A DNA stretch of 59,225 nt from Rhizobium mayense (GTDB taxonomy: Bacteria; Pseudomonadota; Alphaproteobacteria; Rhizobiales; Rhizobiaceae). Made by a program: the position numbers and the translations under genes. Each line of letters opens with the position of its first letter. Positions within the stretch are counted from its first letter, which is position 1. Where the stretch lies: assembly GCF_030272705.1 (NCBI RefSeq), contig NZ_JARFYM010000038.1:1-59225 (forward strand), in the 5' to 3' direction. The notes below the pieces were generated by a model. It was not told where the DNA came from. It searched no databases and saw only the letters and a list, made by a program, of their open reading frames with translations. Shown piece by piece: positions 16,817 through 26,900 of this stretch.

Positions 16817-18475
16817 TTAGATCCATTTGGCCAAGCGGCGTAGCTGATGGCCCACCTCATGCCTCAACGACCAAATCGCCGGCGGCCGATTGGGCCACCA
16901 TGTCTCGAACGGCTCAGCTTCGGCGAAAGTCTCCGCTAAGGCCTGGGCCAATTCAGTGGGTTGGGCGACGAGGGTCATCAGACTAATCTCGCCGCCCCCC
17001 ATCTTGTTGAACGAATGGCCGGCGTGCCAGATGACATCGTCGATCTGAAGGAAGCGGTCGTGCAGACGGCGCCCACGGGACACTCGGATGTCGATCTCGC
17101 CGAACTCTTGGGCCGGGTCGCGGAAGGCCGCGATTTTCTTCAGCATGAGATCCCCGAAGCTATCGCCGTTGGGGTCGACACGCTTGTGACGGCGGGGACG
17201 AGGATTGATCAGGCCGCGGATCGCGACGCCCTGGTACTGGGTGGCCGTCGCGAACTGCTGCAGGTCGTCAGCGTCCAAGTAAGGGTCAACGAATAGGACA
17301 TGAGAGCGTGCGCAGGCGATCAGCCCACATATCCAATTCACCGTCTCCTCGCGGTTGTGCTCAAACAGGCGAACGCCCGGCGGGACCTGCGGGGCCTCCG
17401 CAGGCCGGAGCGCGCCCTGCCGCTCAGCCCGCGCGTCCTGGAGGCGTTCGAGTGCCCGCAAGGGTGTCATAGGGGGCTCAGATCGCCGAGCTGGAGTGGG
17501 TCGGACATACACCGTGCGCGCACGCGCATCAGGGGCCCTGGCCGGCGGGTCAACGTGACGAGCCTTGGCCTCCGCTACGACAGAGGAGGAGACAGAGACG
17601 CTGCGGAAGAAGAAGGCCGGCGGCTCGCGGTCCAATACGCCGCGCACGGGACAGAACAACTCCTCGCGCACCATGGCGACCTGGGAGCGCGCCGGAGCGC
17701 GGAAGCGGCCCAGTGCATTTGGCGCGCCTTCGGCGCGCCACGCCGGCGCGCCCGCGCGAACCTCTTCGACCGCCATTCGCAGTGACGTGACGTTGGCGCC
17801 CCGTCGCGGGGTGCCGCCAAGCTCCAGAGTCTCTGATGTCGCCGACCGGTTGACGATGCGCGCGCCAAAGCTGCGCAGCAGCGGATTTGGCGCAATCAGA
17901 ACGCCCGCGCCCAGCCAGTCATCATAGGCCAGCAAATCAAAATGGATGTGGTCACGAAGCCATTGCCGGGCGCGGCCTTGGGCGCTGACGTCGACCATGC
18001 TATCGCGCAGCGCTTGAACCGGCTCGGCCAGAGCCGCCATCGGCACCAAGCGATGTAACCGCGGTCGGCCGTGCCAAGATGGCGAGAAGGGCGGCGGCTC
18101 CGCGAGGACCGTAAAACCGTGGTAGTCGGGTTCAGGACCTAGCGCCGAGGCGGTGATCGCAAAGGCCTTGCCCGGAATAGTAGCGCGCCCATCTTTCAAG
18201 GCCTCGTACCAGTCGAGCGCCTCCGCCAACGGCAGCGCGGTCCGGCCCACGCACAGCCGATCGTCACCGAAGTTGTCCCACCAGCCGCCGCCTGGCGGAT
18301 TTGGGGGAGCTGGCATTTCGGTCGGCAACAGCTCAACCGAAGCGAACAGCAGATGGTTCACCCGGTCGCGCACGAGTGTGACCAGGCGCAATACGCCAGC
18401 GTTGTAGTCGCCAGGGACAAGAGGCGGCCACCGCCCTGGCTGCGACGCCGGCCCATGGGAAGCTGTTGATTGCAT
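16817..18475 (-). CDS. PLD-like protein, possibly VPA1262-type N-terminus
   Basis: About 552 residues from ATG 18475 (MQSTASHGPASQ); the frame runs back to 18616 but that extension is low-complexity. The C-terminal ~170 residues resemble a phospholipase D/nuclease domain: SHVLFVDPYLDADDLQQFA, GVAIRGLINPR, then RLHDRFLQIDDVIWHAGHSF with NKMGGG. The HxK signature is HDR here, so the lysine is replaced. The N-terminal part (WWDNFGDDRLCVGR, ALDWYEALKDG) recalls the VPA1262 family, which I recognise only weakly. PLD-like domains occur in many restriction and defence systems. With the following gene this looks like a two-gene conflict module. Confidence 0.6.
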   Translation of the reverse strand: MQSTASHGPASQPGRWPPLVPGDYNAGVLRLVTLVRDRVNHLLFASVELLPTEMPAPPNPPGGGWWDNFGDDRLCVGRTALPLAEALDWYEALKDGRATIPGKAFAITASALGPEPDYHGFTVLAEPPPFSPSWHGRPRLHRLVPMAALAEPVQALRDSMVDVSAQGRARQWLRDHIHFDLLAYDDWLGAGVLIAPNPLLRSFGARIVNRSATSETLELGGTPRRGANVTSLRMAVEEVRAGAPAWRAEGAPNALGRFRAPARSQVAMVREELFCPVRGVLDREPPAFFFRSVSVSSSVVAEAKARHVDPPARAPDARARTVYVRPTPARRSEPPMTPLRALERLQDARAERQGALRPAEAPQVPPGVRLFEHNREETVNWICGLIACARSHVLFVDPYLDADDLQQFATATQYQGVAIRGLINPRPRRHKRVDPNGDSFGDLMLKKIAAFRDPAQEFGEIDIRVSRGRRLHDRFLQIDDVIWHAGHSFNKMGGGEISLMTLVAQPTELAQALAETFAEAEPFETWWPNRPPAIWSLRHEVGHQLRRLAKWI

Positions 18476-19157
18476 TAGGTGGAATATGGTAGATTCGGTC
18501 AATGGAAGCGAGTCAGATCTCCTTCCAGGCGGACTAATAGAGCGCCTTATCCCCACCTCGCCGGCAACTGGAGCGTTGTGCTTTCGGACCCACTCCGGCG
18601 TCTGTTTCTTGCGCACAGCCTGTTAGGAGCAGGAGACGCCCCTCAAGCTATCAATTACATCGTACTGTCGACGGGTTTCGGCGGCCATAGAGCGTCTTCG
18701 AAAGACGGTGGCACCCGACTTCGATTCAAACTACGCCAATCGATGAAAGTCGTATGCCCGGATTTCGAGCGGCAGCTTTTGCCGATCCCGCGCCAGAAGT
18801 CGATGGTCGGTAGCCGGCCCCACATCGGCATTCCCGAGAGCAGGTAGCCGCCCGTACAGGGGAATTCGGCGCGAACATAACGACTCAACGACGGGGTCGG
18901 CGGTTCGAGTCCTTTCAAGGCGTGAGATCTGCGCAACCACGACGTTCTATGGAGTGGATTGTGTGCATATTGGTGAGTGACAGCCGCACGAGGCGATGCG
19001 TCTGCCGCCGCTTGGAGTGAGGCGGTATTCCACCCCAGGTTGCACTTGATCTGAGACAGCAGATCGTGAGCTATCTGGCAGACCCGCGCAGGTGGTGGAA
19101 CGATGGGAGCCGCTTGCGCGACACTCCATAGTTACATTCGATCGATCCTTCAGCAAA
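18476..19157. other. Intergenic region with a tRNA T-arm-like remnant
   Basis: No convincing gene. Around 18905-18922 lies GGCGGTTCGAGTCCTTTCA, which looks like a T-loop with its 3' side (TTCGAGT between GG and CC). No cloverleaf could be built around it, so this is a fragment, of the kind left by integration at a tRNA 3' end. The 14-base core TTCGAGTCCTTTCA recurs at about 38554-38567. Downstream sequence to the TetR gene shows only short, unsupported frames. Confidence 0.4.
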
Positions 19158-19721
19158 CTATGCCGGCAGAAGGCCTGCAGCGCGGTAGCTTTCGATCAGA
19201 GTGTCATACAGCGAGATGTCCGCACGGCTTCTTGCCATGAGTTGGGCGCCTGCCACCGCTGCGAACACGGCCTTGGCGCGTGCCTCGCTCGCTTCCAGAC
19301 TGACGACGCCCGTCGCGACCAGCGCCTTCTTCAACCAGGCAACATTGACGTCGGCAAATATCTGGACTTCCGTTTTCAACTGGTCTGGCAGATCGTCATA
19401 TTCCGCACCCATGAAACTGCACAGGCACATGCGGTTCTCGTTTTCGAGGGCGCGCCGAAATGTTTCCGGGTAGAAGCGCAGCCGCTCCGCCGGATCGGCA
19501 ATCTCGTCCCAAGCCTTGTCAAGATCGGCAGCCGCGTCCTCCCAATAGCGTTTGGCGACCGCTGACGCTAAGTCAGCCTTGCTTGGAAAGTGATAGTAGA
19601 GGCTGGCAGCCTTTATGCCTACTTCGGCAGCCAGATCGCGCATGCTGAGACCACCATAGCCACGGGCCTGCGCCGTTTTCTTTGCGGCTTCAAGGATATC
19701 CTCACGCGCATTCCTGCTCAT
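19158..19721 (-). CDS. TetR/AcrR-family repressor
   Basis: 187 residues from ATG 19721 (MSRNAREDILEAAKKTAQ). The N-terminal HTH is classic: GLSMRDLAAEVGIKAASLYYHFPSKADLASAV. The C-terminal ligand domain (NRMCLCSFMGAEYDDLP, WLKKALVATGVV) is like TetR proteins that control small-molecule or electrophile stress genes. It is divergent from the amidase gene, with a perfect 22-base palindrome between them, so it very likely represses the amidase and possibly itself. The ligand is unknown; an amide or a product of the alpha/beta hydrolase step is a guess. Confidence 0.9.
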   Translation of the reverse strand: MSRNAREDILEAAKKTAQARGYGGLSMRDLAAEVGIKAASLYYHFPSKADLASAVAKRYWEDAAADLDKAWDEIADPAERLRFYPETFRRALENENRMCLCSFMGAEYDDLPDQLKTEVQIFADVNVAWLKKALVATGVVSLEASEARAKAVFAAVAGAQLMARSRADISLYDTLIESYRAAGLLPA

Positions 19722-19794
19722 TTCATGCCTTTCTGATCGAGCCCAGTTAATCAAAAAAAGGGGATTGACCAAGGGAAAGTTTGCTTCTAGCGTA

Positions 19795-19816
19795 ATCTAA
19801 CTAACGTTAGTTAGAT
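19795..19816. promoter_or_regulatory. Perfect 22-bp palindrome, likely TetR operator
   Basis: The half-site ATCTAACTAAC is followed directly by its reverse complement, giving a perfect dyad without spacer. It lies between the divergent TetR gene and the amidase, just before the amidase start. A TTGACC at 19765-19770 could be a -35 box whose -10 region falls at the left edge of the dyad. Position and symmetry are what a TetR dimer operator requires. Confidence 0.85.
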
Positions 19817-19830
19817 AAATGGAGCACAAA

Positions 19831-21237
19831 ATGCAACAGGATAACCTCTACTATACCGACGCCACCAAACTGGCCGAACTCATCCTCACCAAGCAAGTTT
19901 CGCCCGTCGAGGTCGTTAAGGCGCATCTCGATCGCATCGACGCGGTCGATCCCAAGGTCAACGCCATTGTCACGATGGCTGACGGCGCGATCGCAGCCGC
20001 CAAGAAGGCCGAAGCGGCTGTCATGGCCGGCGACACGCTCGGTCCACTTCACGGGGTTCCTTTCACCGTCAAGGACAGCATCGATACGGCCGGCGTTCTC
20101 ACCCAGCGCGGCTCGCCGATCTTCAAGGGACGTGTGCCCGACACCGACGCCACCGCCGTCGCCCGTGTCAAGGCCGCCGGAGGCATCCTGATCGCCAAGA
20201 CCAATCCGCCGGAGTTCGCCACCTCCATTGAGACCGACAACCTTCTTACCGGCCAGACCAACAACCCCTGGAATCTCGACTACACGCCGGGCGGGTCGAG
20301 TGGCGGCGAGTCGGCCGCGATCGCAGCCGGCATGTCCCCGCTTGGTATCGGCAGCGATCTGTCGATCTCGACCCGTGGACCCGCCGCCCACACCGGCATT
20401 GTCGGCCTCAAGGCAACGCATGGCCGCGTGCCGTTGACCGGGCACTGGCCGCGCGCACCGCGCCGCCTTTGGCATATCGGCCCGATGGCGCGCAGCGTGC
20501 GTGACGTGGCACTGGCCTACTCGATCATCGCCGGCCCCGACGGTGCCGACGGCTTCTCCACCGTCCCGCCGACGATCGATCTCGGCGGGCTTCAGATCCG
20601 CCCACTCCGCGTGGGTTGGATCGCCGACAATGGCTTCTTCGGGCCGATCGATCCAGAGGTGGCGGCAACGGCGAAGGCCGCAGCGCAGGCGCTGGCCAGC
20701 ATCGGCGCCGAGGTGGAGGAAGTCGATCTGCCGCTCCTGCGCGACACCGACACCGTCAGCGTTCTGTGGCAGCTCCATCAGATGGAAGCCGGCCCCGGAT
20801 TTCGGAAGGCCGTCGCCGGTCATGAGGATCTGGTGTTCCGTCATGCCAAACTGGTTCTCGATGGCGCCGAGACGCCGATCGCTGACTTCGTCGCCCACGA
20901 GCAGACGGTGGAACGCCTGCGCGACGAGTTCGCCAGCTACTTCCAGCGGTACGACGTGCTGCTTGCGCCTGTCACGCCGTTCCCGGCCACGAAGCACGGC
21001 CTGAACGACGTGATCGTGGACGGAAAGGCCTGGTCGCCCTTCCAGGTCATGAACGGGACCTCGCCCTTCAGCCTGACCGGCCTGCCGGCGATGACCCTGC
21101 GGTTCGGGACCAGCCACAACGGCCTGCCGATCGGCGTGCAAGTCGTGTCCTCCTGGTATGCGGAGTCGACGATGTTCGACGCGGCCGCGCGTCTGGAGTC
21201 GGTAAGCCAGGTTCGTAACCTGCATCCGGCGCTCTAA
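19831..21237 (+). CDS. Amidase-signature family amidase
   Basis: 468 residues from ATG 19831, preceded by GGAG at proper distance; an in-frame ATG at 19819 sits only two bases after the operator and is less likely. The amidase triad is present (numbering from ATG 19819): K85 in FTVKDS, S160 in GGSSGG, and nucleophile S184 in GSDLSISTRGPA. The usual GSDxGGSxR is altered to LSIS, so the two glycines before the nucleophile are missing, which may affect substrate or activity. The family hydrolyses carboxamides to acids and ammonia in the cytoplasm. It is under the TetR palindrome, and a Tat-exported hydrolase remnant follows, suggesting a small induced degradative operon. Confidence 0.9.
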   Translation: MQQDNLYYTDATKLAELILTKQVSPVEVVKAHLDRIDAVDPKVNAIVTMADGAIAAAKKAEAAVMAGDTLGPLHGVPFTVKDSIDTAGVLTQRGSPIFKGRVPDTDATAVARVKAAGGILIAKTNPPEFATSIETDNLLTGQTNNPWNLDYTPGGSSGGESAAIAAGMSPLGIGSDLSISTRGPAAHTGIVGLKATHGRVPLTGHWPRAPRRLWHIGPMARSVRDVALAYSIIAGPDGADGFSTVPPTIDLGGLQIRPLRVGWIADNGFFGPIDPEVAATAKAAAQALASIGAEVEEVDLPLLRDTDTVSVLWQLHQMEAGPGFRKAVAGHEDLVFRHAKLVLDGAETPIADFVAHEQTVERLRDEFASYFQRYDVLLAPVTPFPATKHGLNDVIVDGKAWSPFQVMNGTSPFSLTGLPAMTLRFGTSHNGLPIGVQVVSSWYAESTMFDAAARLESVSQVRNLHPAL

Positions 21238-21421
21238 AGCAAAGTCACCCGGATCGCGTTTCCAAGTCCGTTGATCGGAACCAGGCGGCCGGCTGGAATG
21301 TCACGAAGAAGACATTTCTCGCCCCGTTTGAGTTGCTGATCCTCGATCAGCCTCCTGCACGGACCGTTCAGGCAGCCGGAATTCAAAATCACCCCATATT
21401 CTTGATCAGGAGATCTCACAG

Positions 21422-22178
21422 ATGACTGGAAAGACAGACCTCCACCGCCGTGCCCTTCTGCGCGCCATGACCGCGGCATCGGGCACGGTTCTCGCATCGG
21501 CAATCATGGCAAAACCTGCTTCGGCTCAGTCGAGCACGATAAAGCCCGTTGCTGGCGCGTTCGGTCCAACCGACTTCGAGCCGATCGATGTAGAGACCAA
21601 AGACAACACGATTTTCGTCCGCGAATATGGAAGCGGCTCTCCTCTGCTTCTCGTGCACGGCTTTCCCCGCAGCAGCCTGATGTGGCGCTTCATGGCGCCG
21701 GTCCTGGCAAAGAACCACACCGTCATTTGTGTCGACCTTCGCGGTTATGGGCGCAGCGGCGTGCCCGCTTCGGGTGACAACCATTATGCCTATTCGAAGA
21801 GAGCCATGGGCGACGAGCTTGTCGAGGTTATGGACAAGCTCGGATTCTCCAAATTCGATGTCGTCGGTCACGATCGCGGCGCGCGTGTCGCCTATCGCCT
21901 CACGCTCGATCACCCCGAAAAGGTCCTGCGGCTGGCGGCGTTTGACGCCATTCCTCCGAGGGTTGGGGTCATGCCGATGCAAGATTTGCTCTGGCTTACT
22001 GGCCCTGGACGCTTCTTGCTCAGAAGGCACCGCTTCCTGAAAGATACCTTGCCGGTGATCCGGATGCCATCTTCGACAACACATTCGGCCAAGGCTCGTT
22101 TGGTCGCGATGTGAGGGCCGAATATACTGCGACCTATCACGATGCTGCTCGGACACATGCTGTCTGCGAGGAGTTTCG
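21422..22178 (+). pseudogene. Alpha/beta hydrolase (epoxide hydrolase-like), frameshifted and 3'-truncated
   Basis: The N-terminus has a Tat-type signal (RRALLRAMTAASG, cleavage after KPASA). The catalytic core is clear: LLLVHGFPRSSLMWR, VICVDLRGYGRSG, VVGHDRGARVAYRL, with the nucleophile Asp in GHDRG as in epoxide hydrolases and dehalogenases. Near 21990-22000 the frame changes; the shifted frame continues WPWTLLAQKAPLPERYLAGD and then DNTFGQGSFGRDVRAEY as the family should. At about 22178 homology stops abruptly within CEEFRF, and a truncated opposite-strand gene begins. The cap end and the catalytic His are lost, so it is inactive. In the unshifted frame it would end at 22114. Confidence 0.8.
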
Positions 22179-22364
22179 CTTCAGTTGTCGCTCGTCATGG
22201 ATGCCTTTCTGGTAGAGTTTGATGATGATCGCGGCCGCTCGCTCGGCTTCCTCAGATGAGGCTTCCAGGTGGTTCTGTTGGCAGAACTGGTCAAGAGCCG
22301 CTTGGCATTTCAATAAATCCTCTGAGGTCAACGGCTCGTCATGCCGATGAAATCTCCGGGTCAT
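22179..22364 (-). pseudogene. Truncated small conserved protein upstream of the 22.17-kb junction
   Basis: Starts MTRRFHRHDEPLTSEDLLKC, with a second conserved part EASSEEAERAAAIIIKLYQK and HDERQLK. I recall similar short proteins of unknown function in rhizobia, where the sequence ends soon after this point. Here the frame runs on through unrelated bases (to 22137) that belong to the broken hydrolase on the other strand. The family C-terminus is therefore probably missing or replaced. No function known. Confidence 0.5.
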
Positions 22365-22397
22365 TTCAAAGTTCTTCCTTTGTCACTCAGACGGACA

Positions 22398-24026
<1,629 letters not shown>

Positions 24027-24056
24027 TTTTCTACTCCTTCAATCGATCTGGCTCGC

Positions 24057-24368
24057 TCAGGCGACCTTCTTCGCCGATGCTTCGCTCTCGATCACGCCCA
24101 CTACGTCGGATTCCTTCATGATTAGGAGGTCCTCACCGTTGAGCTTGATCTCTGTGCCGGACCATTTGCCGAACAGGATACGGTCGCCCACTTTGACGTC
24201 GAGTTCGACCAGCTTGCCGCTGTCATCGCGTGCGCCCGGCCCAACAGCGATGACCTCACCTTCCTGCGGCTTTTCCTTCGCCGTGTCTGGGATGATGATG
24301 CCGCCGGCCGTCTTTTCCTCGGCTTCAATGCGGCGGACCAGGATTCGGTCATGCAATGGATGGAACAT
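24057..24368 (-). CDS. groES: Co-chaperonin GroES (10 kDa)
   Basis: 103 residues from ATG 24368 (MFHPLHDRILVRRIEAEEK), with GAGGAGAACGAC just upstream. The mobile loop EEKTAGGIIIPDTAKEKPQE, the GEVIAVGPG strand and the ILFGKWSGTEIKLNGEDLLI roof region are all present. It caps GroEL rings during folding. It ends AKKVA, a few residues longer than typical. The leader to the CIRCE element is about 150 bases, and groEL follows after 30 bases in the same operon. Confidence 0.97.
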   Translation of the reverse strand: MFHPLHDRILVRRIEAEEKTAGGIIIPDTAKEKPQEGEVIAVGPGARDDSGKLVELDVKVGDRILFGKWSGTEIKLNGEDLLIMKESDVVGVIESEASAKKVA

Positions 24369-24519
24369 GTCGTTCTCCTCATGGACAAACAGGTTTTTAG
24401 AGGTTCCTCCGCGCCGCATTCGGAGCGAATCCGACGCGGGGCGTACGATGCTTTCGGCATCGCGCGCCAATCGATCTGGTTTCTGGTTTTTCGAGTTTCA
24501 AGAGGGTGGAGAGAATTTT

Positions 24520-24546
24520 TTAGCACTCGTGCCTATTGAGTGCTAA
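24520..24546 (-). promoter_or_regulatory. CIRCE element (HrcA operator) of groESL
   Basis: TTAGCACTC, nine spacer bases, then GAGTGCTAA: a perfect match to the CIRCE consensus. It lies upstream of groES on the minus strand. HrcA binds CIRCE and represses groESL at normal temperature. No hrcA gene is in the window, so a chromosomal HrcA would act in trans. Confidence 0.95.
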
Positions 24547-24667
24547 CGCCATGAATTCACAGGGCCATTTCACGCCGGTCCGGCTCGACTAGGTTTGACA
24601 CCCCTCTTGACGCAAGACAATGGCATTCCCAACTGATTCCTGTCGATGCCCAAATGGGGTCGGCATG

Positions 24668-24731
24668 GTCAGGGAGCGCCGAGCTTCTTGGCGCTCCCTC
24701 GTTTCTATGTTGCTCTACGGAGGATGTGGTT
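24668..24731 (+). promoter_or_regulatory. ROSE-type RNA thermometer before hsp20
   Basis: A perfect 10-bp hairpin (AGGGAGCGCC at 24671-24680, GGCGCTCCCT at 24690-24699) is followed by TGTTGCTCTACGGAGGA. The TTGCT box facing the GGAGGA Shine-Dalgarno (24719-24724) is the hallmark of ROSE elements, which hide the ribosome site at low temperature and melt on heat shock. The ATG is at 24732. Rhizobial small heat-shock genes commonly carry this element. Confidence 0.85.
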
Positions 24732-25193
24732 ATGAGAACAAACCTCGACTTTACCCCCTTCTACAGGTCAAGCATCGGCTTCGACCGCATGTTCGACCTG
24801 CTCGAAAACGCCAGCCTCAACGGTGACAACTGGCCGCCTTACAACATTGTCAAACTCGGCGAAGACGCGTACCGCATCGTCATCGCGGTGGCAGGTTTTG
24901 CCGAGGACGAGCTGACGATCACCCACGAGGCGAACATGCTCGTGGTCAACGGCGCGAAGTCGGAGGATGAGGAGGTACAGTACCTGCATCAGGGCCTCGC
25001 TGTGAGGCCGTTTGCGCGCAGATTTGAACTCGCCGATCATGTCATCGTCGAGGGCGCAAAGCTCGAAAACGGGCTCCTCGTCATCAATCTCAAAAAGGAA
25101 ATCCCTGAGGAGATGAAGCCGCGTCGAATAGCCATCCAGGCCGAGCCGACGAAGCCCGCTTCGAAGCAGATCGAAGGCGACAAGGCAGCCTAG
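24732..25193 (+). CDS. Small heat-shock protein Hsp20 (IbpA-like)
   Basis: 153 residues from ATG 24732, eight bases after GGAGGA; the frame is open further upstream but the ROSE leader fixes the start. MRTNLDFTPFYRSSIGFDRM and the segment NWPPYNIVKLGEDAYRIVIA are typical of class A rhizobial Hsp20 (IbpA) proteins. The alpha-crystallin core ends in LENGLLVINLKKEIPEEMKP. These oligomeric holdases bind unfolding proteins in the cytoplasm and pass them to DnaK and GroEL. It is divergent from groESL and upstream of a second hsp20, probably on one transcript. Confidence 0.95.
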   Translation: MRTNLDFTPFYRSSIGFDRMFDLLENASLNGDNWPPYNIVKLGEDAYRIVIAVAGFAEDELTITHEANMLVVNGAKSEDEEVQYLHQGLAVRPFARRFELADHVIVEGAKLENGLLVINLKKEIPEEMKPRRIAIQAEPTKPASKQIEGDKAA

Positions 25194-25287
25194 TGTGGCG
25201 CGCAATACTCGATCCTCGGTTGTTGCCGAACAGCCGAGGAAGCAGTTGACAAAAAGGAGAAAAAGAAACCGAAGAAAGGATGAAGCT

Positions 25288-25794
25288 ATGAGTGTACGTG
25301 ATCTGATCCCTTGGAGCCGTGGCAGCAGCCAGGTTCCGAGCGTGTATCGCGGTGATGACATGGATCCATTCCTGTCGCTGCACCGCAATGTCAACCGTTT
25401 GTTCGACGAAGTCTTCCGCGGTTTCGGCTCGCCATCGTTGTTCGGTGATACGCCCATCAATGGCGCGTGGCCGCACGTGGAGATCGAGGAGAATGACAAC
25501 GAGATCCGCATCACAGCGGAGGTTCCGGGCATCGATCCAGACGCCGTCGAGGTGCTGCTGGAAGACGGTGTGCTTACGCTTCGCGGCGAAAACAAAAAGG
25601 AGGCCGAGGACAAGGATCGCCGCTTCAGCGAGCGCTACTACGGGCGCTTCGAACGGCGACTGGCTCTTGGTCGTCAGGTCGATGAGGGTAAGGTTGCCGC
25701 TACGTTCAAGAACGGCCTGCTCACAGTGACGCTGCCGAAGACCGAAAAGGCGCGAGCCAACGTCAAGCGGATCACGATCGATAGCACCAAATAA
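25288..25794 (+). CDS. Second small heat-shock protein Hsp20
   Basis: 168 residues from ATG 25288 (MSVRDLIPWSRGSSQVPSVY), with AAAGGATGAAG upstream; the longer frame from 25195 is lysine/arginine-rich leader. The core has WPHVEIEENDNEIRITAEVP and VLLEDGVLTLRGENKKEAED, then FKNGLLTVTLPKT, which is the conserved end of the crystallin domain. It belongs to a class different from the first (HSP18/class C-like), so the pair may form mixed oligomers. It is 94 bases downstream of the first hsp20 and has no ROSE element of its own, so it likely depends on read-through. A hairpin follows at 25811. Confidence 0.95.
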   Translation: MSVRDLIPWSRGSSQVPSVYRGDDMDPFLSLHRNVNRLFDEVFRGFGSPSLFGDTPINGAWPHVEIEENDNEIRITAEVPGIDPDAVEVLLEDGVLTLRGENKKEAEDKDRRFSERYYGRFERRLALGRQVDEGKVAATFKNGLLTVTLPKTEKARANVKRITIDSTK

Positions 25795-25810
25795 TACCGC
25801 TCGCCGCAAG

Positions 25811-25838
25811 CCAGCCGGGTAGAGACATGCCCGGCTGG
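25811..25838 (+). terminator. Hairpin after the hsp20 pair
   Basis: CCAGCCGGG and CCCGGCTGG form a perfect 9-bp stem with a 10-base loop, starting 17 bases after the second hsp20 stop. Only TTACT follows, so the T-run is poor. It is a probable transcription end or mRNA-stabilising hairpin. Confidence 0.55.
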
Positions 25839-25995
25839 TTACTAGCGCGGTTCGAACCGACGACGTCGATGACGGAACCATAGACAATTGGGTCCGTGCT
25901 GAGCGGAAGTTCGCGGAGCACGTCGGCAACCGGCGCCTGGCGGTTGGCATCAACCCGCCATGGAGGGGTATTGGTTATTATCCCTTCCAGCGCCT

Positions 25996-26024
25996 TTGAC
26001 AAACTTTGCCAAAATCGGTTATGG
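25996..26024 (+). promoter_or_regulatory. Sigma-70-type promoter of parDE
   Basis: TTGACA (25996-26001), 17 bases, then TTATGG (26019-26024), 23 bases before the parD ATG. The spacing is ideal. The antitoxin probably represses this promoter, as in other parDE loci. Confidence 0.7.
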
Positions 26025-26046
26025 TGCCTTCAAATGGAGGTTACCA

Positions 26047-26289
26047 ATGGCCACGATGAACGTATCTCTTCCAGACTCGATGAAGGATTGGGTGGAAGCC
26101 CAGGCTAGGACCGGGCGATATTCGAACGCTAGCGACTACGTGCGTGACCTGATCCGCCGCGACCAGACACGAAACGACAAGATTGCCGCCATGCAAAGCT
26201 TCGTCGAGGCCGGGCTCCAAAGTGGTGTTGGCATCCGATCAAAGGATGAACTCTTTGCTGAAGCAATGGCTCGCGCCAGCAAGTCATGA
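26047..26289 (+). CDS. parD: ParD-family antitoxin
   Basis: 80 residues. ATG 26047 is preceded by GGAGG, and the start MATMNVSLPDSMKDWVEAQA is the ribbon-helix-helix N-terminus of CopG/ParD antitoxins. YSNASDYVRDLIRRDQ is the dimerising helix, and the C-terminal AMQSFVEAGLQSGVG wraps the toxin. It neutralises the co-encoded ParE and represses the operon. Its stop overlaps the parE start by four bases (ATGA), so the two are coupled. Such pairs stabilise plasmids and islands. Confidence 0.93.
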   Translation: MATMNVSLPDSMKDWVEAQARTGRYSNASDYVRDLIRRDQTRNDKIAAMQSFVEAGLQSGVGIRSKDELFAEAMARASKS

Positions 26290-26579
26290 GTTTTAAGCTT
26301 TCTGTCGAAGCGGAAGAGGACATTATTGCGATCGCCGAGCAAGGTGTCCGTATGTTCGGGGCGGGGCAGGCAAAGCGCTACCACGATGAACTTTTCGCAT
26401 TATTTGATCTGATAGCTTTCAATCCACGCATCGCGCGCGAACGGGATGAAGTTGATCCGCCCGTTAGAATTCATCCCTTCAAAGCACATCTAATCGTTTA
26501 TCGGATCGAAGACGATGAGACAGTTTTTGTAATACGAATTCGCCACGGGCATGAAGATTGGGAAAGTAATTCAATTTAG
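26286..26579 (+). CDS. parE: ParE/RelE-superfamily toxin
   Basis: 97 residues, complete. MSFKLSVEAEEDIIAIAEQG and the C-terminal HPFKAHLIVYRIEDDETVFV with IRIRHGHEDW are the standard ParE pattern. ParE toxins usually inhibit DNA gyrase. The four-base overlap with parD ensures coupled synthesis. Both genes look functional, so this should act as an addiction module for the replicon. Confidence 0.93.
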   Translation: MSFKLSVEAEEDIIAIAEQGVRMFGAGQAKRYHDELFALFDLIAFNPRIARERDEVDPPVRIHPFKAHLIVYRIEDDETVFVIRIRHGHEDWESNSI

Positions 26580-26900
26580 CGCCCTCGGATGGAGCTGGGG
26601 GATTTGGTGGGTCTCAAGTTCGAATCGGTTCAAGGCGCGACAAGTACACTGATCCACAGCGGTAGCCTCCTCGTCCGAAAATCTCAATTGTCGCAGGGCA
26701 GTTTCAATCATGAAATTTTGCCACCGCCGTCACGCAGCGCAGCTGACCGTGGTACATTAGCCTGTAATGCGCAGGGCATGTCCTAAAACGACTAAAATGA
26801 ACTCAAAATCGGATAAGTTAAGGGGCAATGTCCAAAGCAAGACCTTTCAACGGAAACGCTGTCCAGTCATGGACCTTTATCGTCCATAGAGATGTCAATT
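26580..26900. other. Intergenic stretch between parDE and the membrane-protein gene
   Basis: About 320 bases between the plus-strand parE and the end of the minus-strand 1103-residue gene. Short frames are present but none has a ribosome site or recognisable motif. No clear terminator was found. Confidence 0.4.

Noticed and set aside
18655..18936. Minus-strand frame of 93 residues beginning MRRSHALKGLEPPTPSLS
   Set aside because: LEPPTPSLS is the antisense reading of a tRNA T-arm-like sequence; no ribosome site or family supports a protein.
19807..21225. Long minus-strand frame opposite the amidase gene
   Set aside because: It is the complementary shadow of a clear amidase with all its catalytic motifs; Arg/Gly/Asp-rich and motif-free.
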